DNA of 64,000 nucleotides from Conus ventricosus (Eukaryota > Mollusca > Gastropoda > Neogastropoda > Conidae). The stretch lies in assembly GCA_018398815.1 (NCBI GenBank), contig CM031601.1, positions 30,396,521 through 30,460,520 of the forward strand, in the 5' to 3' direction. Both the position numbers and the translations under genes were made by a program. The notes beneath the pieces are model-generated. The model worked only from the letters and a program-made list of their open reading frames with translations. It did not search any database and had not been told where the DNA came from. Each line of letters begins with the position of its first letter. Position 1 is the first letter of the stretch. Positions 11,213 to 22,294 of the stretch are shown here, piece after piece.

Positions 11213-11262
11213 GACCACGGACAGACAGACACACAGACAGACAGACACACAGACAGACAGCA
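11213..11262. repeat. (CAGA/CACA)n tetranucleotide array
   Basis: An array of GACAGACAGACACACAGACA-type repeats. The preceding 150 bases (11050-11210, including GGAAGATCGGCC) look like a degenerate transposon tail ending in this repeat, but I cannot assign it to a family. Confidence 0.6.
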
Positions 11263-11302
11263 TTTCTTTGTTCCCATTGTAAAGTACTCCCTGTTCTATA
11301 AG

Positions 11303-11325
11303 AAGATAAGATAAGATAAGATAAT
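11303..11325 (-). repeat. LINE 3' tail, (TTATC)n
   Basis: On the plus strand this reads GATAAGATAAGATAAGATAA immediately before the LINE 3' sequence ATGTTGCTATAGCCCAGCCG. The same tail and junction occur at 53317-53336, so the short repeat is the conserved 3' terminus of this LINE family and is not a chance microsatellite. Confidence 0.8.
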
Positions 11326-11899
11326 GTTGCTATAGCCCAGCCGACCGAAAAGGGGCCACATCAGGGCTGTCACCACGTTAAAATCAACTCACCAGTCATT
11401 AAAAAAAAACAAAAAAAAAAAAACTTTCACACATCTCGTTAAATGACATCGTCTACAAACGCACCAGAAACTTTTTTAAAAAATCTTTCTGCCCGAAAAT
11501 CTTAAATCAAGAAAAATGTTAATCTCTCTCAAAAACTCATGGATCACATCAGGCGGACATCCCTGAACAGGATCTTCATGGATTCCCTGTAAAATGTTTT
11601 GTGTCTCACATCGTGCAAATCCCAACACTCTAAAAGAACATTTTTTCATTGTGAGTGGGGGCATGACATGGAATACACCACGGAGCTTCTTCACTCTTTA
11701 AAAGGTAAGAAGGGGTAAAATACGAATGGGCCGGTGTGCAGCCGCACAGAACCGTTTCCTCTTTACGACCTCCCGACGTAGATGGGAGGAAGTCCTTAAG
11801 GTTTGGACGGACTGAAAGAGTTTGTTACTCGTCTGTATGTTCCAATCCTCCTGCCAGAGGTCTCTCACATAATCGTTAATTTTGGGTTTCACATCGAGT

Positions 11900-14800
11900 G
11901 GGGGATATAAACGTTGGACAGTTTCTCTCTTGTGGCGTTTTTGGCTAAACGATCAACCATTTCGTTCCCGCCGATGCCAACATGACCAGGAACCCAAGCA
12001 AGAGTAATGTTGTAACCGTCCGCCTTCAACTTGCTAAAAAGTTCAAAAAAAAGTAAAAGTTCTGGATGCTGAAGTTGCGGCCAGCTATGCCTCCAAAGCT
12101 GACAGCGAATCCGACAGAACCAGAAAGCCCCTCTTCGAAGAAGGGGAGATTATCTTCAAAGCCAGTACCCAGACAGTAAGTCAGCAGAATAGACAGAAGC
12201 ACGGAATGAATATGTTCCAACAGTATCTGAGAAGGAGCCCCGGGGCAGTGGGCTGCACAGGCCACCCATCTTCAACTTGGAACCGTCAGTGAAAACTTTT
12301 GACGGGATGGGAATTTGGAACAGAGCCAGCATACAACGCCTTGTAATGCCAGAGAGCTGGAGACTCTTTGCGAAAAGCTGCGAGTCGAAACGAATCTCTG
12401 GTGTGAAAAAGGTCCACGGAGGTTGATCCGGAAATTTGGGAAAAAAATCCGACACAACTCCTAGGTCTAGACCTGCATTCCGCACGTGAGGCCGCATACG
12501 AAGACCAAAGGGCGGAAAAACATTTCGGGTTATTTTCAAACTTATTTTGGAACGGAGGGTCAAAGACACAGTAAAGGGCAGGATTCTGCGTTCTGAGAAC
12601 AGTCGGATATAATAATTCAAAACAGTTTCAGCCTGCGGTTGACAGTGAAGGTTCACCCGCCCTGCGTACAGGCTGTACACAGGGGTGGTGCGGAACGCTC
12701 CAAGACAGAGACGAAGCCCTTGAGGTGGATAGGTCCAAGAGTTTGAGGTAAGTAAACTTGCGGAGCCGTACACAGCACAACCGTAGTCCAGTTTGGAAGG
12801 GACCAGGGCTCTGTAGAGGTGCAACAAAGTTTTCTTTTCAGCGCCCCAGTCGGTGTGCGCTACGACCCGCAGAATATTCAGGCTTTCTGGCAAGCATTTT
12901 GAGTTTTTAATACGGCTGAAGAAAGTTAAGTTTTTGGTCAAAAATGACTCCCAGAAATTTGGCCTCTTTAACAGCTGGAATGGGAGATTTCCCGACTTGA
13001 AGTTCAGATCTGGAAAAAACTGACGGCAATTATGGAAGTGAATACACTGCGTCTTTGTTGGAGAAAAGGTGAAACCGTTTTTCATCCCCCACCGATGGAT
13101 TTTATCTACCAAAGCTGAAGCCTGCGCTGGACCTCGGGTACAGGCTTCCAGTTGCGTAGACAGCAAAATCATCCACAAACAATGAGCAGCCCTGAACCCT
13201 GCTGAACTATTGAAACAATGTTGTTGATTTTAAACTAAAGAGGGCAGAGACAGTATGCTCCCCTGTGGAACACCCAACTCCTGCTGTGGACATCAAGAAG
13301 TGGTGCCAACCCGGACCGAAACTGTCGTTCTGGCCAAAAAATTTTGAACGAAAAGGGGAAGATGACCTCGAAAACCCAGATCATGGAGATCATGAAGTAT
13401 CCCCGGACTTCCAGGTGGTATCGAAGGCCTTCTCCAAGTAAAAGAAAATTGCCACTGAAATGCTGTCTATTCAAAAAAGCGTTCCGAAGTGTAGATTCCA
13501 GAACGAATCAAAGGGTCAAGGGTAGTTCGATGTTTGCGGAAACCACACTGTTCTTTCCCCAAAAAAGGCCATGGGCTTCGATTTTTCCACATGAGCCTAG
13601 CATGACCATTTTCTCCATCAATTGCAGACACAGCTGGTCAAAGCTAGGGACGAGTTTTGATGGATTAGAAAGATCTTTTCCGGGTTTGGGGATTGGAATA
13701 ATGAGGGCTTTCCGCCAAAAAGGTGGAAAGAAACCTGTAGTCCACACATGTTTGTATACCGTAGCAGATGTTTAGACCTTCTTGCGGAAGATGTTTCAAT
13801 AGTTGATAATGAATTTCATCTATACCTGGAGAGGAATCGCTGCAAGAAAGTAAGGCAGATTTCAGCTCGTTTAACCCTGAAAGGAAGATTGAGTCTTCCA
13901 TTTATCGGACAAAAGTTGCAGGGGGATTTTTCTTTAAGGGCTTTGTTTTTGACAAAAGTGGCTGATTTGTTAGAAAGGAGGAATTCTTTTCAATGTTGAA
14001 GCAAGCAGATTAAGCAACTGCTTTTTGTCTGTTATTAAAGAGTCCGAAAACCTTGAGAAAGGTTTTACATGGACAGGTGTCTTCCCTTGATTTTCCTAAT
14101 GATGTTCCAACACTTTTTTCTTGAAGTTTCGATGTCAGCCTGGAGCAGAAACTTCTCCAAGACCGACGTTTTCTGATTTTAAAAGTGTGTCTCGATTTTG
14201 GGACGGAGTTTTTGATGGGGGTCGAGCGTTGGGGCCCGAAGGTCGATGTACACCTGACGCTGAGCCCGTTTCCGAACTTTGGAAATTGTTGGCAGTCTGA
14301 ATCAAACCAGGTGTTTTGGGCATTTGAAGTTTATCGGAAGACACTGGAATACAACTTTAGCACACTTGATCACAGTGTTAGTCATGATTTTGCTGGGTCC
14401 GGACCTGAAGAAAATCAGTGTCCCCGGAATTCCTTAGAAATAGTGGCTGCAAATAGATCCCAGTTTGCTTTCTTATAATTTAGATGTTGAGAGACAGAGA
14501 CGTGTTCATTATTTACGGGTTGTAGAAGGACAGGGGAAAAGGTCACTTCCGGGAGATCGTCATGGACAGACCACTCATAGTCCAGGCCAGCGAGGGGTCA
14601 CAAACCGACAAATCTAAACACGAAAGTGAACCTGTGGAAGAGTGAGGTAAGTTGCAGATCCGTCGTTCAGACAACACAAATCCAAATCTGAAAGGACATC
14701 CTCAATTAGCAGACCTCTGGATGACTACTTAAAACTACCCCAAAGAGGATTGTGACCGTTAAAGTCACCCAACAGCAAAAAAGGTAAAAGGAAGTTCCCA

Positions 14801-15158
14801 TCAACTGACAAGGTCCTGACGACAAACCGGACAGAAGGAGGGTAGATAAAGAGAACAAAATTCACAGTCTTTTGGAGGTGACTCTCGCAGCTACAGCCTG
14901 AAGCGAGGTAGACAGAGCGACAGGACTAAACAGCAAAGTTTTGTGTAGAAGGGCAACACTGCCCGACAGTCCCAACATGGATGGTTGTGCAGGTTTTGAA
15001 AGAATATTTAAAACCAGAAAGAGTAAAGGGCTTCTGGCTTTGAATTTGAGTTTCCTGAAGAGCCACGACGGAAGGTTTATAGACTGACACAGAAGCTGAA
15101 GCTCCTCAAAGTTGGAATTTAATCCACGGATATTCCAATGGAATATGGTACTATCCAT
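11900..15158 (-). pseudogene. LINE ORF2: endonuclease, reverse transcriptase, RNase H
   Basis: It starts MDSTIFHWNIRGLNSNFEEL at 15158, the beginning of the APE-type endonuclease that nicks target DNA. The RT region follows, with fragments of the NYRPISLT-type block near 13.7 kb and FVDDFAVYATGS (about 13175-13140) as the motif C polymerase site. The connecting region LVPSKLDYGCAVYGSA lies near 12820-12775. RNase H follows with VFTDGSK (about 12300) and a degraded remainder to 11950. At least five frame changes and several stops make it inactive. The intact-looking RNase H of copy 3 (53.9-54.5 kb) confirms the domain. Confidence 0.75.
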
Positions 15159-15225
15159 GGTGCAGAGGTGAAAAGGAGAGAAATCAGGTCATCTCCTCTT
15201 CAACGCCGCTTCTAATGGAGCGAAT

Positions 15226-16519
15226 TTATTGGTTAGTTTCACTGGACTGTGTTGGTCTTTGACCTGCTGGCAGACTTGCCCGCAGGTGACAAAGGCCTGG
15301 AGTTTGGGGATGGTGGAGGTCTGGATTTGGGAGATGGTGAGGTTTTTTCCTTATCTCCACCATCTCCACACTGGGTGGAACCTCCCTTGCCCGCACGGGC
15401 ACTGGATAGGAGAGTTCGAGGCGGAATTGCTGGTTTTTTAATCTGCCCAGCAGCAGATGTTGTAGACTGCTGGGCAGTCTGAGGGTGGCGGATTTTTTGC
15501 CTCCACCAGGGGGAGTCCCTTTGATTGGAAGGTGGGACCTGCTTCCCCCAGAGCTGACAGTTTTTCCTTGCAATATCTTCGAAAACGTAAAGTCATCAGT
15601 CTGACAGCAGACTGACCGAGTTGGGAACTGTGGAACTTTCTGTACAGCCAAGCATACGAAGAAGCTGTCGGGGACTGACTGCTCACAACCTGTTTCCGGG
15701 GTTCAAAAAAGGAGATCTCTTTTCTGTTTTAACTTTTTGTATTTCAGATTCCTGAATCCAAAGAGGACAATTTTCGTGAAGAGGGGGGATGGTCGCCACC
15801 GGCAGGGTTTTCACAATGTGCCGGGTCTTTGCACGGCCCCCAAAATGGGTTGCCTTGCAGCAAACACCGCACACCTCCTGCCAGAACAGCGGTCCCCTGA
15901 CATGGCCAAACCTCTGACATCGGAAGCACCTCAATGGGGACGGAAAATATAACTGAACCCCGACGTTCAAGTAACCGACTTTGATGACCGAGGCAACACA
16001 GGGTTGCAGAACGCAGAAAGAGGGTGTTGGTGTCCACTCTTTCTACACCCTTCTTTACTGTCACCCTGCGTACCTCCGTCCACACCTGGGGCGCCAGCTT
16101 TCCCTTTTGATCTCTGCCTCTGAAACACCTGATAAATCCCTGCAGCGAATCACACTCCTTTCGATGAATTTAACTGTTTGGGATCACCCGATCGCCCGTC
16201 CACTAATTTTTTTTGCCTTCAGCAGCTGTTCAGATTGTTTTGCGATTACACTGAATGAGAAATAGCCATTCCTCAAACCCTTTTTTATGGAGCGAGGGTC
16301 ACCTACTATACCTTGAAAGCCCTTTTGAATAGCAAAAGGGCTCAGAGCTGAAAGGGGTCTTCCTGCTCCGTCCCTTCCATCACAGCCAGGGAAACCCAAA
16401 AACCTGTCCTCTGTCGTACTTTTGTATCGAATCACTATCAGAATTGAAGTCCCCGAAATAGGGGATGCGCCTTCCTCTTCCTTTTGGGGGGGGGGGGGGT
16501 TTGTTTTTTGATAAAGCCA
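15226..16519 (-). pseudogene. LINE ORF1 (gag) with CCHC zinc knuckles
   Basis: The probable start is the ATG at 16519, followed at once by a C tract coding polyproline (MALSKNKPPPP). Downstream pieces match LINE gag proteins: LSPFAIQKGFQGIVGDPRS and IKKGLRN (about 16345-16270), then ALRC-type zinc knuckles in CFRCQRFGHV (about 15930-15900) and CGVCCKATHFGG. Gag binds the element's RNA and helps form the RNP. Several frameshifts are present. A Lys/Pro/Ser-rich tail runs to 15226, directly before ORF2. Confidence 0.7.
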
Positions 16520-17629
16520 TAAATTTAAATTTATTGTGTTTTATCCCCCCTTACCCACCCACCTTGGAGTCCAACTAAGGGGCCAGGGCCAAGAAACCAA
16601 TGTCTTGACCCCTTCCAGCTTCGGGAGAGACATACGACAAACAGAAACTACTAACCCTATCCCCCCTGATCATGCTCAACTCCCGGGAACAGAGAGCTGA
16701 GCATGCAGGGGTTTAACTTGGCCAGCAGGGAAACGCCTGTCTTGACCCAGCCCCAAGAAAGGGGGGCCGATTAGTACACCCGGCCAAAGTGTACTCCCTG
16801 TCTAGGAAGGTCCGAGCCAAAGTGATGTGTTGAGAGCGCTGGCTTCCCAAAGCACGGGCCATCTCAATCACCAGGATCTCATTCCCCTCCGACACAGGTC
16901 GAAACCGCACGGCAAACGCGGGGGATCTTAAGGAGACCACAGAAAAAAAAGGGAGTGTGGAAAGAAGACTTGAAGGGAGACAAAGATAGTAAAGGGCCAA
17001 ATAAAAAGGCAGAAAACAAAAAAGGAAAAAGGCGGGTTACTCTTAGTCAGGATCCTCACCCCTTAGCCTATCTGACATGGAAGCCCTACCAGAGGCATCA
17101 ACTCCTTACCACGTTTCGCTTTGGCCATACAGCATCTTTACCTCTCAGGCCTACAAGCAGTGTGAAAAAACCAGCCTATCTCCCAAGTATTGATGCCCCC
17201 GCCAGCAAAGCCTAAGGGATCTCTGGACCGCGCAAGCCCTCCGACCACGACAAGGTCGCAACCCCCCGGAGGGGTTCTATAAGAACTGGGAGTACATAAA
17301 GTGGAATGAGAATTTGTAGCAAGCTAAGCTGACTGGACCAACTAATGTAGACTATGAAAAACAATGATATGACAAAAATGGCAGGGTGGAGAAGAGTCAA
17401 GGGCAACAACAGACTACACATTAAGCTTTGGCTTGTTGCTGCACTGTATAATTGTGTGTTAATTAGAACATTAAACTAACCTTACTTTAGGAAGGGGATG
17501 TTTAATTGCAATTATCATGAGACTGTTGTGGGGAAGGCGAATGGTCAGCTTAGGTGGTATGTGTGCTATTTCCACAATGAGAAAGCCTGGGGTCTCCACA
17601 TGAAACTAAACCCAGTTTGGGACTATCAC

Positions 17630-17800
17630 CTTCAGAGGCATGTGTGGGGAGTCTTCAGCCAAGCCAACTTCATCCAGTACAGCCACGGCCACAAACTTGT
17701 CCCTGTCCTTGTCCTGCTGAAGCTGAGCACACTGGCGGAAAGTGGTCAGGATGCTGTCAGCAGTGGCCAGAGGGCTGCACTGGAAGGACACCATCTGCAC
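17630..17800 (-). CDS. RNF213-like: RNF213-like exon, AAA4 Walker B
   Basis: The exon is 57 codons in phase 0, from acceptor TTGTGCAG (17801-17808) to donor GTGATA below 17630. It reads VQMVSFQCSPLATADSILTT and later FVAVAVLDEVGLAEDSPHMP. The VLDEVG segment is the Walker B of the AAA unit called AAA4 in vertebrate RNF213, where the Glu activates water for ATP hydrolysis. VSFQCSP before it and GLAEDSP after it are hallmark RNF213 strings. It joins in frame to the exon at 21847-22072 (…STLKE + VQMVSF…). No stop or frameshift is present. Downstream exons are not seen in the window. Confidence 0.88.
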
Positions 17801-17940
17801 CTGCACAACCATCACATCCTCACCAGTTCTTAGGTAACTCCAGGTAAGTCAAGCATCTCCTATCACCTTTTTACTGTTCTTCATTCTTTACACACATAAA
17901 CACAGACGCATGCACATGTATGCACACTAACTCTCACTCA

Positions 17941-18095
17941 TACACACACACACACACACACACATACACTCTCTCTCTCTCATTCCCACTACATGCTCCA
18001 GCCTTTACAAAACATGGAGATAACCACACACCACAACCACACACACACACTCGTATACAAAACACACACACTCACTCACATAAACACACAAACAC
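17941..18095. repeat. CA-rich and CT-rich microsatellites
   Basis: (CA)n at 17941-17966, (CT)n at 17970-17982, and further CA/CACACT stretches to about 18095. They lie in the intron between the 17.6-kb and 21.8-kb exons. Confidence 0.8.
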
Positions 18096-18398
18096 AGATA
18101 AAAGTGTTCCCAGACTTGAATGGTTTTATACATGTTATACGGTACATACAGATGTAAATTAACATCGTCTGTGCGTATAGCCACAAAACCGGAAGTCGTG
18201 GTCTGTGCCTGAACAAAAAGCATTGACGAATGGAAACCGGGCATTTTCAAGCCTGGCGTAGGCCCGAGGTCATCCAAGAGGCTACATACGGTTAGTAAAT
18301 TGTATAAAATTGTAGACTTTGAAAAGGTTTCCTTGATCGATCTTCGAATATTTTACCCTGTATGTTTGTACAAATTGCAGTTTTGTGGGTGCAAACCT

Positions 18399-18518
18399 TT
18401 CAAGCTCTTCAGTTTCTGAACTGCCACGTGCTAGTCTTGCTACTCAAACTCTCTTTGTTTCAAGCTTTTCAGTTTCTGAACTGCCACGTGCTAGCCTTGC
18501 TACTCGAACTCTCTTTGT
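18399..18518. repeat. 60-bp tandem duplication
   Basis: Two adjacent copies of a 60-bp unit, each containing CAGTTTCTGAACTGCCACGT and CTTGCTACTC, start near 18399 and 18459. They differ by a few substitutions. The plus-strand frame that repeats FLNCHVL is a by-product of the period being a multiple of three. Confidence 0.75.
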
Positions 18519-18559
18519 TTTCTGATCATTACCATCTCTGTATTGGAAAGAAAATGTAA

Positions 18560-20000
18560 AATCTGTGAAATATTCAGAATTATTCAGCCATCTAAAGGAT
18601 TGGGTGGACTACTGTACTTCCAAACTAATTTTCTGTCTGTGTTCCAGTCAACCTTGAACATTGAATTTTCTTTCTTTTTTTTTATCCTTCCATTCTTGTG
18701 TATTTTGTATGTTGGAATAATGATTAGGGTGATACTTCAGCAAAATTGCTAAGTCACACCGTAGCTAGTTAGGCAAGAATTCTTATCCACAAGATCTTCT
18801 GAAGGTGGCTTTTGCTCTAAATTTAATATTCTAAATGGTTAGTCAAAAAGGTATACAGCCTCAGATTTAACTGATACATGGCTCAGCATGGTAATAACTG
18901 TGGTAAATAATTCAATTCTTTTTTTGATGGTAGTGTTAGACACAAGCCCAGTATCCATTGTGAAATGTAGGCAATTTGATTTTGACAACTATTGTCTGCT
19001 GCATATACTGTTTTCTAAGAAGTTGTTTCCTTTGCGTGTGTCCATACAGGTTTGCTCCGTGCTGTGTGTTGTATTGGAGATGAATAAACACCTATCACCT
19101 TCTAGTCCCTGAACTGTTTCATTGAGTGAATGAGCCACATCCCCCACAACTTGAGCACTGACTACATATATTTTCAACTCTACCAGATTGTGAAGGCATA
19201 TTGCCACTCAGCATCTTCCCTTGTATTCTCTCCATCAGGTTAAATCTTCTCTTTTCAGTTCCCGCTGTTCATTCTTAATCCAACACCATCAGTTCTTGAG
19301 TGAGTATACCATAACTGTAAACAGATCTGTCCATCAAGCTTCACAAGCAGGCAGATACAAAAAAACCTACTTCAGTGACTTTTTAAAAGATATGATGGCA
19401 GGAGTAGATCCTTCAGACATCTACACTTCATCTCATACATGGAACATTGGATAAACGACTCTTATCAGGCAGCAAGTCCATGCTGGTAGGCCAGACTAAA
19501 ATCCTTGCAGTCATCAGATATCATAAGGGCCTCATGTGGGAATATATCCTATGAAGCTGTGTCAAGCATGATCCAGTAGGAGACTGTTGAAGTGGACTTC
19601 CAAGAAACAAACTGACTAGCACTAGGTGATCAACGCAAAGGACTGGTTACAACACTCCATGCACATGACTGTGGACAGGGAGCTGTTCAGGAACTTGACT
19701 CTCTTAGCAACTATCACAGCACCCCAATCAACTACCAGTCATAGGACAATAGCGATATTTATGATGATGATAATGACAATGATAATGATCATGACAAGCA
19801 ACAGGAAGACATGAGAGAACCCAACACATATGTTTGTATACACATAAACTACTTCAACATTCACTTTCTGTCAAAGGTATGACATTTAACTGAAACTTGT
19901 AATGTCTTCCAGAATTCTCTTAGTTGCAGTTGAAATCTCTTTTAGAAAGTGGGCTACTGCTACAAATATTCTCTTTACACATCCATCTACAATAATGATT
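18560..20000. other. AT-rich intronic sequence
   Basis: I see nothing that can be supported as a gene or known element here. A short GATAATGAC/ATGATGA-type repeat lies near 19755-19800. Small reading frames lack similarity or splice context. Confidence 0.4.
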
Positions 20001-20004
20001 TTTG

Positions 20005-20800
20005 TAGACCTGTCTACCTCAAAATTGAACCATTAGTATTCCATGGAGTAAATTTCAGTATTCCACGATCAAAAGTAATTTTTTCTTACCTTGAACTTTT
20101 GAAGAAGCAGGAGTTATCAATGAAATAGAGATAAATCCAAACGCCACTTAGTTCTCCTTGTGAATGTTTGTTTTAACTCTTTCTCATAACCAATCATATT
20201 ACATGATCACAACTAGAATCACCCAGTTCTTGTTTTCTCCCATTCAGCTCAAGACCCCCACTAGACTTTGCCTCAGCCTTTTCCAATTGTACAATTGCAG
20301 GTGTTCCTTTCACCACTTCTGATAGTTTTTTATGTGATTTTGACAAACGTTTCATGCAGTCGTTGCGCCCTCCTAAACACAACTAAAATCCGTTTCGCAC
20401 AAAGTGCACCACACAAAAGTTGGACCTTTTGAGCTTGGGACTAAGCACTTCCAAGTTGCGTGGTATGCCTTCAGGAAAATTTGCTCCCTTGTTTTGGCAT
20501 CCTTCTTTTCAATATCTAGCTCTTCATCACTCTCATGAGTATTTTTTTTCGCTGGTGGCGGCATTCTCCTAGTAACTATCTGTGTCAGTCACTCACTATA
20601 AATGATGGCAAACCATGGCACAAGCAAGTGCGCACAAACTGTAACTAGGAGCAATAACTCATGTCTTGAAACAAGAATATAGTGCAATTTTTTTTCAGCC
20701 AGTACTGATGATTTTTGTATTTTTTCGTACTCAGTGAATTATTGTATTTTCAAGTCAGTTTCATAAAATACGTTCAAAAATCATATGGTAGACAGGTCTG
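20005..20800 (-). mobile_element. Non-autonomous hAT element A
   Basis: The ends are AGACCTGTCTACC at 20006-20018 and its exact inverse at 20787-20799. They are flanked by a near-perfect 8-bp duplication, ATTTTTGT (19998-20005) and GTTTTTGT (20800-20807), which is the hAT signature. It carries only an N-terminal transposase remnant on the minus strand, so it cannot move by itself. The terminal sequence and the encoded zinc finger are related to hAT element B at 27.8 kb. Confidence 0.78.
20190..20567 (-). pseudogene. hAT transposase N-terminal zinc-finger remnant
   Basis: It starts MPPPAKKNTHESDEELDIEK (about 20564) and reaches FVWCTLCETDFSC. After a one-base frame change it continues CLGGRNDCMKRLSKSH, where C-x2-C…H-type spacing suggests a BED-like finger. 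This matches TVCDTDFSCAHGGKNDCLRH in element B. The DDE/ribonuclease-H catalytic region and the C-terminal dimerisation domain are absent. Confidence 0.65.
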
Positions 20801-20869
20801 TTTTTGTTACCAGTGCAGCGTTTTTAAACTTTAGGAACATGCATTTGTCCAGTCTTGTCAGAGCAATCA

Positions 20870-21475
20870 CTCTATCTATCTGCATAAGGCTAATCTACAC
20901 CACTTCCATTTTTTCCACATACAGACTATTGTTATCTATCTGCATAAGGCTAATCTACACCACTTCCATTTTTTCCAAATATAGACTGTTGTTATCTATC
21001 TGCATAAGGCTAATCTACACCACTTCCATTTTTTCCACATACAGACTGTTGTTATCTATCTGCATAAGGCTAATCTACACCACTTTCATTTTTTCCAGAT
21101 ATAGACTGTTGTTATCTATCTGCATAAAGCTAATCTACACCACTTTCATTTTTTCCACATACAGACTGTTGTTATCTATCTGCATAAAGCTAATCTACAC
21201 CACTTTCATTTTTTCCACATACAGACTGTTGTTATCTATCTGCATAAGGCTAATCTACACCACTTTCATTTTTTCCAGATATAGACTGTTGTTATCTATC
21301 TGCATAAAGCTAATCTACAACACTCTTTTTTTTTCCCAGATATAGACTGTTGTTATCTATCTGCATAAGGCTAATCTACACCACTTTCATTATTTCCAGA
21401 TATAAACTGTTGTTATCTATCTGCATAAGGCTACTCTACAACACTCATTTTTCCAGATATAGACTGTTGTTATTC
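20870..21475. repeat. 60-bp minisatellite, about ten copies
   Basis: Unit landmarks are TTATCTATCTGCATAAGGCT, AATCTACACCACTT, CATTTTTTCC and ATATAGACTGTTG. Copies start about every 60 bases from 20870 to 21415 and are 90% or more alike. The last two units shift register by one base and lose a few bases. An open plus-strand frame of about 186 codons runs through it only because 60 is divisible by 3. I do not consider it a gene. It lies in the intron upstream of the 17.6-kb exon. Confidence 0.92.
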
Positions 21476-21706
21476 AATCATATTAAGAGAATACCTCAGA
21501 CTGCCTCTGTGCTTCTTGAATGCCTGGTTCTCCAATAACCCTTGTATAAAAAGTAAGTACCACTGTATATCTACTACAAACTTACAATCAGATTTGACAA
21601 TCAGCAGATAACGGTATGACAGGTGACTCTACAAAGTATTAGGCACACAAATGATAATATACAGTTCCACATGTAACCTTGAAGCTTTCATTCTCCTCTT
21701 CCGAAA

Positions 21707-21800
21707 CACACACACACACACACGCAAGCACACACACGCAAGCACGCACACACACACACGCACTTCTTTTCTTCCCAGACACACACATATACACACTTAA
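21707..21800. repeat. CA/CG-variant microsatellite
   Basis: An array of ACAC with interspersed GCAAGC and CGCA variants, just downstream (minus strand) of the exon ending at 21847. Confidence 0.75.
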
Positions 21801-21846
21801 ACACATGCAGGTTAAAAAGACAGTACTGCATAAATGTGGTGCCTAC

Positions 21847-22072
21847 CTCTTTCAAAGTGCTGAAGAGGCATTTAGCATCCAGCTGCTGGCCCTGCATGGC
21901 GTCTGCCACAATGGTCTTTGCCAAAGACTTGGAGGAGCCTGGCTTGCCCACCAGAAAGAGGGGGATGCGCAGCTCCACGCACACCACCATCATGAACACA
22001 TTCTCCTTCAAGGCCTGGTTTCGAGCAATTTTCTCGCCCAGTTTAACCTCCCTCAGCAGAACATCTTGACAA
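21847..22072 (-). CDS. RNF213-like: RNF213-like exon, AAA4 Walker A
   Basis: The exon runs from acceptor CTCCCAG (ending at 22073) to donor GTAGGC below 21847, with one base completing a codon and then 75 codons. It reads QDVLLREVKLGEKIARNQAL, then KENVFMMVVCVELRIPLFLV, then GKPGSSKSLAKTIVADAMQG. GKPGSSKS is the Walker A ATP-binding loop of the AAA unit called AAA4 in RNF213, and the whole exon is close to vertebrate RNF213 over its length. It is open with no frameshift. It joins exactly in frame to 17630-17800. A LINE lies in the intron right upstream, about 70 bp away. Confidence 0.93.
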
Positions 22073-22141
22073 CTGGGAGTCACCAATAGGGAAGTAATTT
22101 ATTAACATTTTCATGGATGGAGATCAAGTGTGTGTGTGTGT

Positions 22142-22247
22142 GTTGTTGTTGTTCTTCGATTTAACGTCTTTTCACTTTAAAGTGATATTAGACAGGAAAT
22201 GAGTGTTTACTTGTATATGTGTATGAGTGTGTAGTATGCATGCGTGC

Positions 22248-22294
<47 letters not shown>

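Larger units (their letters stand above)
11303..17276 (-). mobile_element. Near full-length I/Jockey-superfamily LINE copy 2
   Basis: This is the most complete copy of the LINE family in the window, about 6 kb, reading right to left. The order is a 5' untranslated region (17276-16520, starting near a GC-rich foldback AACCCCTCCGGGGGGTT), ORF1/gag (16519-15226), ORF2 with endonuclease, reverse transcriptase and RNase H (15158-11900), and a 3' end finishing in TTATC repeats at 11303-11325. The RNase H domain places it in the I group (Nimb-like) rather than Jockey proper, which is an inference from domain content. Frameshifts and stops occur in both ORFs. It occupies the region just downstream of the RNF213-like exon at 17.6 kb and is probably intronic. 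Confidence 0.82.

Noticed and set aside
20785..21345. A 186-codon plus-strand frame with a repeating LLSICIRLIYTT unit
   Set aside because: It follows exactly a 60-bp tandem repeat whose period is a multiple of three. No splice or start context and no similarity.
20870..21475. CRISPR-like array of regular repeats
   Set aside because: Units are contiguous without variable spacers, and the genome is animal.
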